This document shows, piece by piece, positions 1-9,508 of a stretch of DNA of 64,000 bases (position 1 is the stretch's first letter; each line of letters starts with the position of its first letter). Location of the stretch: contig JABAQQ010000004.1 in the NCBI GenBank assembly GCA_019187225.1, positions 1 to 64,000 on the forward strand, written 5' to 3'. The stretch is from Saprospiraceae bacterium (GTDB lineage: Bacteria > Bacteroidota > Bacteroidia > Chitinophagales > Saprospiraceae). The position numbers and the translations under genes are program-made. The notes beneath the pieces are model-generated. The model ran no database searches. It was not told where the DNA came from and was given only the letters and a program-made list of their open reading frames with translations.

Positions 1-2
1 TA

Positions 3-380
3 AAGGACGGAATGGACTTTCTGGTAAACGGTGACGTACATGTCGATGACAAGCCTGTGAAAGTTGGCGAGTTGCAGATATGGGAAGTGTCCAACACCAG
101 TTTGATGGACCATCCGTTTCATTTACATGGATTTTTCTTCCAGGTCATTGAAGAGAATGGCAAAGCACCGGCATACAGGGCATGGAAAGATACCATTAAT
201 TTGACTCCGAGAAGCAAGATGAAAATTGCATGGATGCCTGATAACCGTCCGGGTACGTGGATGTACCATTGTCATATACTGGAACACCATGCAGCAGGAA
301 TGATGGCTCACTTTGAAGTAGTTGATGGCAATAAGCCGAATGAAGAAACGACTCCTGTTCAGACCCACCACCATCATTGA
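3..380 (+). CDS. Multicopper oxidase, C-terminal fragment (5' end outside window)
   Basis: The reading frame is open from the window edge, so the first Met inside it is internal and only about 125 C-terminal residues are seen. Two copper-ligand blocks of the third cupredoxin domain are present: HPFHLHG and, some 50 residues later, HCHILEHHAAGMM, which supplies the trinuclear-centre histidines, the type-1 copper Cys and His and the axial Met. Proteins of this family oxidise substrates (often Cu(I) or phenolics) with O2 reduction to water, usually in the periplasm. The protein ends in a run of four His after a short Gln/Thr-rich tail, which could bind metal. Substrate cannot be assigned from this fragment. 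Nothing else about its operon is visible. Confidence 0.9.
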   Translation, partial: KDGMDFLVNGDVHVDDKPVKVGELQIWEVSNTSLMDHPFHLHGFFFQVIEENGKAPAYRAWKDTINLTPRSKMKIAWMPDNRPGTWMYHCHILEHHAAGMMAHFEVVDGNKPNEETTPVQTHHHH

Positions 381-484
381 ATCGTAAAACACAGAGCCAA
401 CTGAAAATAGAGGCATGAGGAATCTGGTAAAAAGCAACTACTGCTCAATATCTTAGCCAGATTCCTCGTGCCTCGGCAAAACCA

Positions 485-3400
485 TTATTCCTTCACCACC
501 TTCAGCACAACCCGTCTGCCACTGCCATCCGTTATGGAAACGAAATACAAGCCCGCTGGTCCTTTTATTTCCGCTTCCAGCAGGCGTGCCGTTGCATAGT
601 GTCGCCCTGAAATCACCTGTCCGGTGACAGTCGTCATTTCTATTTGCAGATCGTCGTAATCCCCGCCCACATCAATGACAATATTGCCCATCGTGGGATT
701 GGGATATGCTTTTATCCTCGTTTCAAACCCCTTTTGGCTGACGCCGGAGGTGGGTTGGCTCCATTTGGCGATAAAGATATTGCTTTGAGCGCAGGACAAA
801 TCGAAGATATCCTGCCCCGGATCGAAGTCGGCTATTCCCCCGAATTGTCCTGCGAAATAGATATTGCCTGCTGTATCCACATCAATCGCCATGCCTTCAT
901 CTTCGCCGTCGCTTCCTATACTCCTCGCCCATACAAAATTGCCCGCAGCATCTAATTTCTGGATGAATACATCATCATGAACAATGGAAGAAACCTGATT
1001 ATAAACACCCGGCCCCGTGTCAAAATCAACGGTATCTGAAAACATACCCGTTGTATAAACATTGCCTGCGGCGTCGAGACTGATCGAGCGGCTCCATTGA
1101 AAACCGTTTTTTGCTCCTATACTTTTCACCCATGTCAGATTGCCGGATGCGTCTAATTTTTGGATAAAAATATCCCATAAATATTCACTGACCGATGTCA
1201 CGTTGACAATACCCGGCCCCGGATCAAAATCCATCGTTCCCCCAAATACGCCAGTAAAATAAATGTTTCCTGATTTATCCAATTGCAATTCTTCAATCCA
1301 TCCGTAGCCATTGATGTGGCCGCTGATACTTTTTGCCCACACGAAATTGCCGGAATTATCCAGTTTCAGGATAAAGATGTCAGAAGAACTTCCCGAGGTT
1401 ATATTAAAGACACTTGATCCCGGGTCAAAATCCACCGTTTCCTCAAACTGTCCCGTGCAATAAATGTCGTCGTCGGCATTTATATTGACAGTTCTGGCCC
1501 CATCATAACCCGGTCCTCCGATATTTTTTGCCCAAAGGAAATTTCCGGAAGCGTCTAATTTCAGGATAAAAGCATCATCCTTGCCATTTGAAAATAATTC
1601 ATATACTCCTGTTGCAGGGTCAAAATCAACCGTTTCATAAAAATAACCCGCAGCATAGACATTTCCCGAAGCATCGGATTTTAGTTCACTGGCCAGATCA
1701 TAACTATTTCCTCCTATACGCTTTGCCCACAACAGATTACCCGAAGCGTCCAATTTCTGTATGAAAATATCATACTCCCCACTCGAAGTTAAATTATACA
1801 CGCCCGGCCCCGGGTCGAAATCGGCCGTTCCAAAGAATTGGCCTGCCGTGAGCACGTTCCCGAAATCATCTGTCGTTATGGTCGAAATCCATTTATCCAT
1901 TGTCCCGACGATGCTTTTCGCCCATAGAAAATTACCGGAAGCATCCAGTTTCTGTATAAAAGCATCTTCATTCTCCTGAGAGCTCAGGTAAAACGCATCA
2001 GGCCCCGGATCGAAATCCACTGTTCCCCGAAATCTACCGGCCATCAATAAATTTCCGGAAGCATCCCTTGCGAGCGAGTACAACTCCACGTTCCTCACAC
2101 GGCTCCCTGTACTTGCCGCCCACGAGAAACTACCGGATGCCTCCAATTTTTGAATAAAGATATCGCTTTCGCCAACAGAAGATGACAGTTCATAAATACC
2201 CAATCCCGGATCGAAATCCACTGCACCCGACAGCTCTCCCGTGGTAAATACATTTCCGGCGGGATCAACTCCCAAGGCATACGGGTAGGCATTCCCTGTG
2301 CCGCCCACGCTGTTGGCCCACAAAAATTCGCCGGACGCAGTCAGCTTTTGAACGTACATATCCCGCCCGTCGCCATCGGTTGTGAGATTTAACACGCCGG
2401 GGCCCGGGTCGAAATCTGCCGTTCCGTAAAACAAGCCTGTGGAATATACGTTGCCGGAAGTATCGAGGGCAATCGCCACCCCTTCATCGTCGCCGGGGCC
2501 GCCCATGTTTTTGACCCACAACAACTGGCCGGTGTTGCTCAATTTCTGAACATAGATGTCATAAGTGCTGGCAAATATATCATAGACGCCCGAACCCGGA
2601 TCGAAATCTACTGTTCCTACGAAAAATCCTGTCAAATATATATTTCCGTCGGCGTCGAGGGATAGAGATTCACCTGTGTTATAATTGTCTCCGCCTATTT
2701 TTAAGGCATATCCGAAGTCGCCAGTGGATGTTAATTTTAGAATAAAAATATCAGGGGAAAAATTATCGGAAGTTAATCCGAAATATCCAGTGCCGGGGTC
2801 AAAATCAACCGTTCCTACAAATCCCCCTGTCATGTAGACATTATCGAAAGCATCTATGGCAATTGCATTGCTAACATCGTCAAATTGTCCTCCAACACTT
2901 TTTGCCCATACGAAATTGCCGGAAGCATTCAATTTGACGAAATACATATCCACCCCTTCGTATGAAGTCAATGGATAAACGGCCGGCCCTGGATTGAAAT
3001 CGGCAGTCTCTGAAAAAGCGCCGGTCGCATATACATTGCCGGAAGCATCTACGGCTACTCCTTCGCTCCACTCTTCCGAGGGGCCGCCCATGCTTTTGGC
3101 CCACAACAAGTTGCCGGAAGCGTCTAATTTCAGTATAAAAATATCAGACGAGCCGTTGGTGATCAGATCAGAGATGCCTGAACCAGCATCGAATTCCATG
3201 GTACCCGCGAATTCTCCCATTACATAAATATTCCCAAAGGCGTCCACCGCAAGCGCATTGCCCAAGTCATAATATATCCCACCTGCATTTTTGGCCCACA
3301 ACAAATTGCCGGAGGCGTCCAGTTTCTGTATAAAAACATCGGCATAACCGTTGGACGTTAAATTAAAAACACCCGGCCCCGGATCAAAATCCACCGTATC

Positions 3401-3589
3401 CAAAAATAAGCCCGTTATGTACACATTTCCGAAAGCATCGGTGGCGACAGCCTGCCCAATATCTGAGCCTCCTGTGGCGACGCCTGTGCATTTTGCCCAT
3501 TCGAGCTGGGGCGTTTGCGCATTCAGTTTTGGCACCATACCAATCAATGTTATTGCTGCGACTGCGAGTATTGAACTTCTTTTGTTCAT
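485..3589 (-). CDS. Secreted SBBP beta-propeller repeat protein with T9SS sorting domain
   Basis: A 1034-residue exported protein. Residues 1-24 are a signal peptide ending at AQ. The body is about 14 tandem repeats of roughly 66 residues, each with a phrase like DASGNLLWAK, GNVY.TG.F.GT and DFDPGPG, the hallmark of SBBP-type beta-propeller repeats. The last 80 residues contain YPNPTMGNI and end in RRVVLKVVKE, a type A T9SS C-terminal domain, so the protein is expected to be secreted through the outer membrane and attached to or released from the cell surface. The Asp-rich DFDPG loops could bind calcium (inference). It stands alone, convergent with the multicopper oxidase. Function is unknown; surface adhesion or matrix contact would fit. 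The start is chosen because it gives a normal signal peptide. Confidence 0.9.
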   Translation of the reverse strand: MNKRSSILAVAAITLIGMVPKLNAQTPQLEWAKCTGVATGGSDIGQAVATDAFGNVYITGLFLDTVDFDPGPGVFNLTSNGYADVFIQKLDASGNLLWAKNAGGIYYDLGNALAVDAFGNIYVMGEFAGTMEFDAGSGISDLITNGSSDIFILKLDASGNLLWAKSMGGPSEEWSEGVAVDASGNVYATGAFSETADFNPGPAVYPLTSYEGVDMYFVKLNASGNFVWAKSVGGQFDDVSNAIAIDAFDNVYMTGGFVGTVDFDPGTGYFGLTSDNFSPDIFILKLTSTGDFGYALKIGGDNYNTGESLSLDADGNIYLTGFFVGTVDFDPGSGVYDIFASTYDIYVQKLSNTGQLLWVKNMGGPGDDEGVAIALDTSGNVYSTGLFYGTADFDPGPGVLNLTTDGDGRDMYVQKLTASGEFLWANSVGGTGNAYPYALGVDPAGNVFTTGELSGAVDFDPGLGIYELSSSVGESDIFIQKLEASGSFSWAASTGSRVRNVELYSLARDASGNLLMAGRFRGTVDFDPGPDAFYLSSQENEDAFIQKLDASGNFLWAKSIVGTMDKWISTITTDDFGNVLTAGQFFGTADFDPGPGVYNLTSSGEYDIFIQKLDASGNLLWAKRIGGNSYDLASELKSDASGNVYAAGYFYETVDFDPATGVYELFSNGKDDAFILKLDASGNFLWAKNIGGPGYDGARTVNINADDDIYCTGQFEETVDFDPGSSVFNITSGSSSDIFILKLDNSGNFVWAKSISGHINGYGWIEELQLDKSGNIYFTGVFGGTMDFDPGPGIVNVTSVSEYLWDIFIQKLDASGNLTWVKSIGAKNGFQWSRSISLDAAGNVYTTGMFSDTVDFDTGPGVYNQVSSIVHDDVFIQKLDAAGNFVWARSIGSDGEDEGMAIDVDTAGNIYFAGQFGGIADFDPGQDIFDLSCAQSNIFIAKWSQPTSGVSQKGFETRIKAYPNPTMGNIVIDVGGDYDDLQIEMTTVTGQVISGRHYATARLLEAEIKGPAGLYFVSITDGSGRRVVLKVVKE

Positions 3590-4053
3590 GATGGACGAGA
3601 TAAAGTAAACTTTTTAGGCATTTTTCAACGGTTTCGATATTATTGCATCTATATACCGAAGAATACATGCAAAAATGACCTCGCTAAAACAGGAACAAAA
3701 TGACGCCCGTCAAACCTGGTATTGATTCTATACCCCGCGCTGCCAGGTTTTCAGCATCAACCCATGCGACGTTTACTAAACTTCCGAAAGTTTAGTAAAC
3801 GTATTTCCACCCGGTAATGACTTTCGCCAAACCGAGATCGAACCTGAGGCTTTCATAGCGGACCTCTCCGCCGACAATGTGCGTGGCCAACAAGCCATGA
3901 GCCATAAAGAGAAAAAAGAAGGGGAAAAAGCAGTACCTTCTTCACTGATTCTGCGCTCCTCGTCGAAATTAACAAGGTCTGTTGCAACTGCAGGGAGTAT
4001 TTCGTGTCGCATTGTTTGGAAACAAATTCAATCACACTCAACAACTATCAGCT
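3590..4053. other. Divergent intergenic region between two T9SS protein genes
   Basis: About 460 bases lie between two divergently transcribed secreted-protein genes. Short open frames here on both strands have no recognisable domain or coding character and are not called. The only clear structure is the palindrome listed separately. Promoters for both flanking genes are expected here, but no convincing TAnnTTTG box was pinned down. Confidence 0.5.
3769..3802. promoter_or_regulatory. 15-bp perfect palindrome built of two GTTTANTAAAC half-sites
   Basis: ACGTTTACTAAACTT, the four bases CCGA, then AAGTTTAGTAAACGT. Each arm contains GTTTA-N-TAAAC, itself a short palindrome, so the site looks like two operator copies in opposite orientation. 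It lies about 250 bases upstream of the gene at 4054 and 180 bases upstream of the gene ending at 485. It has no flanking T-run, so an operator is favoured over a terminator (inference). Confidence 0.4.
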
Positions 4054-6471
4054 ATGACGACACCCTTCCGACTTTTGCCGGTCGTGCTTTTTCTTTTTAC
4101 CGCCGGCAGCCTTTGTGCGCAAAACTTCAACATCGCGTACCGCTCCAAACTCAGTTATCCCGGCCAGACCTGCGCCAATATCTGCGGCTGGGCCGGCGGC
4201 GGGCACGAATACGCCCTCGTCGGCGCTTCCAAGGGCCTCGGCATCGTGGACGTGACAGATCCCGACAATCCCGTGAAAATCGTTCAATTACCTGGCCCCG
4301 ATAATTTCTGGAAAGAGATCAAGACGTATAAAAACCACGCTTATGTCACCTCCGAAGGCGGCCAGGGCGTACAGATCGTTGACCTCAGTGGCTTGCCCTC
4401 CCCCACCCCGGCATATCACTACTACACCGGCGACGGCGCCATTGCCGGGCTGGTAGATAAAATTCACGCCTTGCACATAGACACGACCAAAGGTTATCTT
4501 TACCTCTACGGCGGCACCCAGCCCGACGGCAACCAGTTGTTCAGCGGCGGCGCGGTGGTATGCGACCTGAATACCGACCCCTACAATCCGGTTTTTGTGG
4601 GCAAATACGACGCGTTCGGCTACGTGCACGACGGCTGGGTGGACAACGATACACTTTATGCCGCGCACATAGGCATCGGCCTGATGTCCATCGCCGACAT
4701 GACGGACAAAAGCAACCCAGCGGTGCTCGGCACCCAACCGACGCCCAACCACGGCACGCACAATACCTGGTTGACCAAAGACCGCCGCACAGTGCTGACG
4801 ACCGATGAAGTCAACAATTCATTTTTAGCCGCTTACGACATTACTGATCCGGAGAATATTCAGTTCCTGGATAAAATGCAGGCCAATCCCGGATCGGGCT
4901 CCATCGTGCACAACACGCATATCCTGGAAAATTACGCCGTCACTTCCTGGTATACCGACGGCGTCAGTATCGTGGACGTCACGCGGCCCAACAACCTGGT
5001 GCAGACCGGCTGGTACGACAACGCGCCCGGCCAGACCGGCGGCGGATTTTTCGGCTGCTGGGGCGTTTATCCGTTTTTGCCCTCCGGCAACCTCATCGCC
5101 ACCAACATTTACGGCTCCAACGGAAGCGGCGGCGGCGAGCTCTGGGTACTGACACCCACTTACAAACGCGCCTGTTACCTCGAAGGCAAGGTAACTGCTG
5201 CTGCCGACGGCGCCCCTGTCAACAATGCGTTGGTGGAGATCGTGGGCACTGCGGCAAAAGAAGAAACAGTCGCTACGGGGCATTATACCCTCGGTCAGGC
5301 CGCGCCCGGTGAAGTGCAGGTGAAAGTCAGCAAAGTCGGTTTCAACCCGGTGACGACCACGGCGGTGCTGAGCGAAGGGGAGGTGACCGTGCTCGACATA
5401 GCGCTCGACGCCGCTCCTTCGGTGAGCGTCAGCGGTCAGGTGCTCGATGCGGGCACCGGCCTGGCAGTGCCCAATGCGCAGGTAACGGTGTTCAACAACC
5501 AGATCGCGTTTGAAACCACAGCCAATGCAGGCGGTCAGTTCAGTTTCCCCACTGTGTTTCTCGGAACATACAGCGTCGTGGCGGGCGCCTGGGGATATAA
5601 ATACACCGTCAAAAACAACCAGAACCTCAATACGAACCAGACCTATACCCTTGAACTCGACAAAGGCTACCGCGACGACTTCATTTTCGACTACGGCTGG
5701 GAAGTGAGCGGCACTTCGACCGAAGGTGTATGGGAACGCGCCGAACCCATCGGCATCAATCCGGGCATCGCTTTGGCGCCGGAGACCGACCTGGGCGGCG
5801 ACGTCGGCAACCTTTGCTATGTCACGGGTAATTCTCCGAATGTGGATGAAAACGACGTCGAAAGCGGCACGATGATACTCACCTCGCCGCCGATGGACCT
5901 CTCGACTTTCAATGATCCGCTCCTGATCGCTTTTCTGTTCTTCACCAGCATCACCCTCAATGAAGAATCGCTCGATTCCATCCGGATCTACGCCGACAAT
6001 GGCATCGAAGAACAATTGCTGCGGTCTATGTCAGGCACCACCTTCAGTTGGCAGGCGCTCAACATACACATCAAGGAAAAGATCGCACTCACCAACAATA
6101 TGCGCATCCGCATCGAGTGTTTCGACAACCCGGCCTTCTTAGATATTGATTCCTACGAAGCAGCGTTCGACTTTTTCCGCGTCGCCGAAGGCAATCCCAC
6201 CGGCACCGGCGAGCCCACCCTCGGCGCCATACTGACGGCCCGCCCCAACCCTTTCCGCGGGCAAATATTGCTCGAATATGCGGCGCCGGAGGCGGGTAAT
6301 TATCAATTGAACTTGTACGATCTTCTGGGGCGCCGGGTGGAATCCGTCTCCCTCGAAGGCGCTGAAGGCATCGCATTGGCCGGGCAGTCCCTGCGGCCGG
6401 GGGTGTATGTGGCACAGTTGGAAAAGGCCGGGCTCGTGAGCAAGGCGGTGAAAGTGGTGAAGGTAGAGTGA
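4054..6471 (+). CDS. Choice-of-anchor B (LVIVD repeat) secreted protein with T9SS domain
   Basis: An 805-residue protein. The start at 4054 is chosen over an in-frame ATG 72 bases upstream because it gives a clean signal peptide (MTTPFRLLPVVLFLFTAG, cleavage after AQ). Residues about 25-375 are LVIVD-type repeats with GLGIVDVTDPDNPV, VQIVDLSGLP and VSIVDVTRPNN, the pattern of the choice-of-anchor B family. Two carboxypeptidase-regulatory-like beta-sandwich modules follow (about 375-550; EGKVTAAADGAPV and SGQVLDAGTGLAV), then a jelly-roll-like segment and a T9SS C-terminal domain (RPNPFRG...YDLLGRRVE...GVYVAQLE). It should be exported to the cell surface. Biochemical role unknown. A strong Rho-independent terminator follows immediately. 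Confidence 0.88.
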   Translation: MTTPFRLLPVVLFLFTAGSLCAQNFNIAYRSKLSYPGQTCANICGWAGGGHEYALVGASKGLGIVDVTDPDNPVKIVQLPGPDNFWKEIKTYKNHAYVTSEGGQGVQIVDLSGLPSPTPAYHYYTGDGAIAGLVDKIHALHIDTTKGYLYLYGGTQPDGNQLFSGGAVVCDLNTDPYNPVFVGKYDAFGYVHDGWVDNDTLYAAHIGIGLMSIADMTDKSNPAVLGTQPTPNHGTHNTWLTKDRRTVLTTDEVNNSFLAAYDITDPENIQFLDKMQANPGSGSIVHNTHILENYAVTSWYTDGVSIVDVTRPNNLVQTGWYDNAPGQTGGGFFGCWGVYPFLPSGNLIATNIYGSNGSGGGELWVLTPTYKRACYLEGKVTAAADGAPVNNALVEIVGTAAKEETVATGHYTLGQAAPGEVQVKVSKVGFNPVTTTAVLSEGEVTVLDIALDAAPSVSVSGQVLDAGTGLAVPNAQVTVFNNQIAFETTANAGGQFSFPTVFLGTYSVVAGAWGYKYTVKNNQNLNTNQTYTLELDKGYRDDFIFDYGWEVSGTSTEGVWERAEPIGINPGIALAPETDLGGDVGNLCYVTGNSPNVDENDVESGTMILTSPPMDLSTFNDPLLIAFLFFTSITLNEESLDSIRIYADNGIEEQLLRSMSGTTFSWQALNIHIKEKIALTNNMRIRIECFDNPAFLDIDSYEAAFDFFRVAEGNPTGTGEPTLGAILTARPNPFRGQILLEYAAPEAGNYQLNLYDLLGRRVESVSLEGAEGIALAGQSLRPGVYVAQLEKAGLVSKAVKVVKVE

Positions 6472-6496
6472 GTATGACAGAAACCAGGTACATTTG

Positions 6497-6537
6497 GGCG
6501 CCGCCTCTCCGATGAATGGCAAGGCGGCGCCTTTTTT
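6497..6537 (+). terminator. Rho-independent terminator after the choice-of-anchor B gene
   Basis: GGCGCCGCC pairs perfectly with GGCGGCGCC across a 17-base loop and is followed by six T. It sits 26 bases after the stop codon. The T-run ends only 9 bases before the ATG of the methyltransferase gene. Confidence 0.9.
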
Positions 6538-6546
6538 GCACCCATC

Positions 6547-7194
6547 ATGAATAAAACAAGTCTCGCCATAGCGGTATTCGACAAACGCGCGAAGGAGTAT
6601 CAGGACAAATACATGGATGTAAGCATGTACCACGACTCCTTCCATGTATTTTGCAATGCCATAAAAAAAGAAAACGCTGAAATCCTGGAGTTGGCCTGCG
6701 GCCCCGGCAATGTCACGCGGTATTTGTTGAATAAACGACCCGACTTCAAAATATTGGGGATTGACCTGGCTCCCAATATGCTCGAACTGGCCCAAAAGAA
6801 CAATCCGGAGGCCGGATTTCAGTTGATGGATTGCAGGGATATTGACAGGCTGAACAAGAAATACGACGGCATTGTGGGCGGCTTTTGCCTGCCATATTTG
6901 TCGAAGGAAGAATCCGTTCAGTTGATCCGCAATGCTGCCGGATTGCTGAAACCCGATGGCGTATTATACCTGAGCACCATGGAGGATGACTACAGCAAAT
7001 CCGGGTTCCAGACTTCGAGTTACGGCGATCAGGCGTATATCCATTATCACCAGGCGGATTACCTGGTTGCTGCGCTTGAAGCAAACGGTTTTAAGATCAT
7101 GGATTTGCAGCGCAAGGAATACGCCGCACCGGATGGTACGAAAACGACTGATCTGGTAATCATTGCAAGATCCAACGCCGCGTTGTCAATATAA
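6547..7194 (+). CDS. Class I SAM-dependent methyltransferase
   Basis: A 215-residue soluble protein with the SAM-binding motif I ELACGPGNV at residues 48-56, the acidic end of strand 2 (LGIDLAPNML, about 74-83) and a GGFCLPYLSKEE post-motif, all in the order of the methyltransferase-25/11 type Rossmann fold. It transfers a methyl group from SAM to an unidentified substrate; nothing in the neighbourhood specifies one. The start is placed at 6547 because the N-terminal helix VFDKRAKEYQDKYMDV looks like a normal part of this family. Because the upstream terminator ends 9 bases before the ATG, its transcript must start inside or just after the terminator, or depend on read-through. Confidence 0.85.
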   Translation: MNKTSLAIAVFDKRAKEYQDKYMDVSMYHDSFHVFCNAIKKENAEILELACGPGNVTRYLLNKRPDFKILGIDLAPNMLELAQKNNPEAGFQLMDCRDIDRLNKKYDGIVGGFCLPYLSKEESVQLIRNAAGLLKPDGVLYLSTMEDDYSKSGFQTSSYGDQAYIHYHQADYLVAALEANGFKIMDLQRKEYAAPDGTKTTDLVIIARSNAALSI

Positions 7195-7207
7195 TTCATT
7201 CTTATCG

Positions 7208-7232
7208 GGGCGGTGACTGGTAACCACCGCCC
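7208..7232. terminator. Hairpin between convergent genes
   Basis: GGGCGGT and ACCGCCC pair around an 11-base loop, between the stop codons of the methyltransferase (+) and the LRR gene (-). There is no strong T-run on either side, so it is at best a weak bidirectional terminator. Confidence 0.45.
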
Positions 7233-7268
7233 TTATAAGGAGATATTCGTCAATCGGCTTCTATTTTC

Positions 7269-9449
7269 TCATTTGAATATGATCGTGCAATCCGGCAACA
7301 TAGCCCTCACCTTATTTTGTTCATCATAACTGAAATTGTTCCTGTCCAGGTCCAGGTATTTTAACTTTGTAAGTTTGGCAAAACTATCCGGCAGACTGCT
7401 CAATCTGTTGTCGGACAGATCCAGTTTTTCCAGGTTTTCCAATGCGCCGAATTCATCCGGAATTCTCCTAAGCTGGTTATCGGATAAATCCAATCTCCGC
7501 AGTTGCGTCAATTGACCAATCGCAGCAGGTATCTCCGGCAATTTATTGTAGGAAATATTCAGTTTTTTGAGTTGGGTAAGTTGGCCTATCAGAGGAGACA
7601 ACTCCAGCAACTGGTTGCTTTCCAATTCGAGGCTGCTCAACTTGGTCAGGTTGAAAACTTCCTCCGGCAATTCCGTCAGGCGATTGCCGTTCAGGTCCAG
7701 CTTCTCTAAATTTTGCAGGCGCCCGATTTCTGCCGGCAATTTTTCCAACGTGTTATAGGCGACTTCCATATCCAGCAAATTTTCCAGTTCGCCTATTTCC
7801 GCCGGAAGCGATCGTAAACGGTTGGATGAGAGTTTCAATTCTCTGATTTTCCCCAGCTTTTTGATCTGTGGCGGCAACACTTCGAACTTGTTGTAGGAGA
7901 GGGAAAGGTTTTTCAGGTTATCCAGTTGCCAGAATTTCTCCGGAAAATCACTCAATTCATTTTGGGACAGATTCAGTTTGGTCAGGTTTTTCAACTTTCC
8001 GATCTCATCCGGCAGACTTTTAATTTTATTGTAAGAGACAGAGAGTTTTTCCATGTTTTTCATGCTGCCGATCTCGGGTGGCAGGACACTTATTTTATTG
8101 GAAGTAAGATCAAGGTCTTCAATAGACTTCATCTGTGAAATTTGCCCGGGCAAATCCGACAATTGATTGTCGCTTATATCCAGGTCTTTCAGATTTTCCA
8201 ATTTCCATATTCCTTCAGGCATGGCTTTTAACTGGTTCGACGACAGATTCAATTTTTTTAAACCCTGCAACTGGGCAAGGCTGTCGGGCAGGTGTTCGAT
8301 CAGGTTGGAGGAAAGATTGAGTTCTTTCAGTTGCTGGAGTCGCCAGAACGAAGCCGGAAGATGGCTCAATTGATTCGATTTCAGCGACAACTCTTTCAGG
8401 CGAGGCAGGTGCCCGAAATATTTGGGGAGATGGCGGATCTGGTTGGAACCTAAATCGAGTCCTCTTAACTGTTGTAAATACCATATTCTTTCAGGAATAT
8501 TTTTAAGTTGGTTGGAAGATATGTCGAGGTATTCAAGGCGACTTTCGTAAGGGAATAAGTCAGGAAAGAATTCAATATGATTGTGGGATACATCCAGCCA
8601 TCTTAAACTTCCTAAATTACTAACTTCGGAAGGAATATGTTTCAGCCAATTAAACGATAAGTCAAGCCAACGCAAACTGTATTGTTTCCCGACTTTTGCC
8701 GGTATGGTGTAAAGCCCCCTTGCCGATAGTTTTAAAGTATCAATATTTTTTTCAGTGGTGGCTGTTTCATATATTTGACTGGCCTGCATCGCCAAACCGA
8801 CCTGTGTGGCAATAAAGGAAGAATCCTGATGAAAGAACCCGAGTATCTCATTGTATTGTTGCTGCGCTTCATCGAGATAGCCCGCATAAAAATTCTCATT
8901 CGCTTTCATACCTTTTTGTGCATAGGCCTTCCATTCCATTGTTTCGCGGGTTGTATTCAAAGAATCGGCAGAGGTAAAATAAGCGAAGGCATCGGCATAA
9001 TCGCCGGCTGCGAAATGTTTTTGCCCGATCTCTATAAAAAACTGGTGAATATTGGCTGCTTTTACAGATTGGCTGAAATTATCGTGCAAGCTCATGGCAA
9101 CTTTAAGCGCCTTCAGTTGCTTTTCAGCCTGTTCTTTCTGGCTTTGAAGCTCCTTCTTCTGGATTTCTAATTTTTCCTTCTGGGATTCCAGTTTTTTATT
9201 CAGACCAACGGCTTTGTCCCTTTGCTTTTTAATACCGTCAAATACGCCGGAAATTTCCTTTTGTATTTCAATGCGTTTGGAAGGGTTGTACGACATCGCA
9301 ACCCAGTAATTGGACAATGCGATTTCAAACTCGCCTTTCCCATGGGCTGATTTTGCAAGCGCCATCGCTTCATCAAATGTGGAGGCACTTTGGGCAGACA
9401 GCAAGGATATCAGGAAAAGAGAGAACAGAACGATGATAGTGGATTTCAT
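7269..9449 (-). CDS. Exported leucine-rich-repeat protein with coiled coil (third gene of SIR2/STAND operon)
   Basis: The start at 9449 is preferred to an in-frame ATG at 9521 because it gives a signal peptide, MKSTIIVLFSLFLISLLSAQ; the longer form would bury it and overlap the upstream gene by 13 bases. The 726-residue product has a TPR-like helical segment, a Lys/Gln/Glu-rich coiled coil (about 75-125, with QKEKLEIQKKELQSQKEQ), a second TPR-like region, and from about residue 230 to the end 20 LRRs of 23 residues (LP..IG.L..L..L.LS.N.L). These LRRs are of the bacterial/plant-intracellular type, which bind proteins. It is the last gene of a minus-strand operon after the SIR2-like and STAND genes, 59 bases downstream. 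By analogy with NLR receptors it would be the sensor, but the signal peptide implies a periplasmic location. Function is inferred from context only. Confidence 0.85.
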   Translation of the reverse strand: MKSTIIVLFSLFLISLLSAQSASTFDEAMALAKSAHGKGEFEIALSNYWVAMSYNPSKRIEIQKEISGVFDGIKKQRDKAVGLNKKLESQKEKLEIQKKELQSQKEQAEKQLKALKVAMSLHDNFSQSVKAANIHQFFIEIGQKHFAAGDYADAFAYFTSADSLNTTRETMEWKAYAQKGMKANENFYAGYLDEAQQQYNEILGFFHQDSSFIATQVGLAMQASQIYETATTEKNIDTLKLSARGLYTIPAKVGKQYSLRWLDLSFNWLKHIPSEVSNLGSLRWLDVSHNHIEFFPDLFPYESRLEYLDISSNQLKNIPERIWYLQQLRGLDLGSNQIRHLPKYFGHLPRLKELSLKSNQLSHLPASFWRLQQLKELNLSSNLIEHLPDSLAQLQGLKKLNLSSNQLKAMPEGIWKLENLKDLDISDNQLSDLPGQISQMKSIEDLDLTSNKISVLPPEIGSMKNMEKLSVSYNKIKSLPDEIGKLKNLTKLNLSQNELSDFPEKFWQLDNLKNLSLSYNKFEVLPPQIKKLGKIRELKLSSNRLRSLPAEIGELENLLDMEVAYNTLEKLPAEIGRLQNLEKLDLNGNRLTELPEEVFNLTKLSSLELESNQLLELSPLIGQLTQLKKLNISYNKLPEIPAAIGQLTQLRRLDLSDNQLRRIPDEFGALENLEKLDLSDNRLSSLPDSFAKLTKLKYLDLDRNNFSYDEQNKVRAMLPDCTIIFK

Positions 9450-9508
9450 GGCTGGCGGTTTAATTAAAGAATGATTGTTTCGGATTTTTTTGCAGGGGGA
9501 AAAAGGCA

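Noticed and set aside
485-3589. Tandem DNA repeats in the 1034-residue gene as a mobile or satellite element
   Set aside because: They are the coding basis of SBBP protein repeats within one intact reading frame.
3776-4012. 78-codon minus-strand ORF in the 3.6-4.05 kb gap
   Set aside because: No start context, no recognisable domain and composition not convincing; it also spans the palindrome.
4825-6015. Long minus-strand open frame opposite the choice-of-anchor B gene
   Set aside because: It is an antisense shadow of a GC-rich coding region with no recognisable protein features; similar shadows oppose most large genes here.
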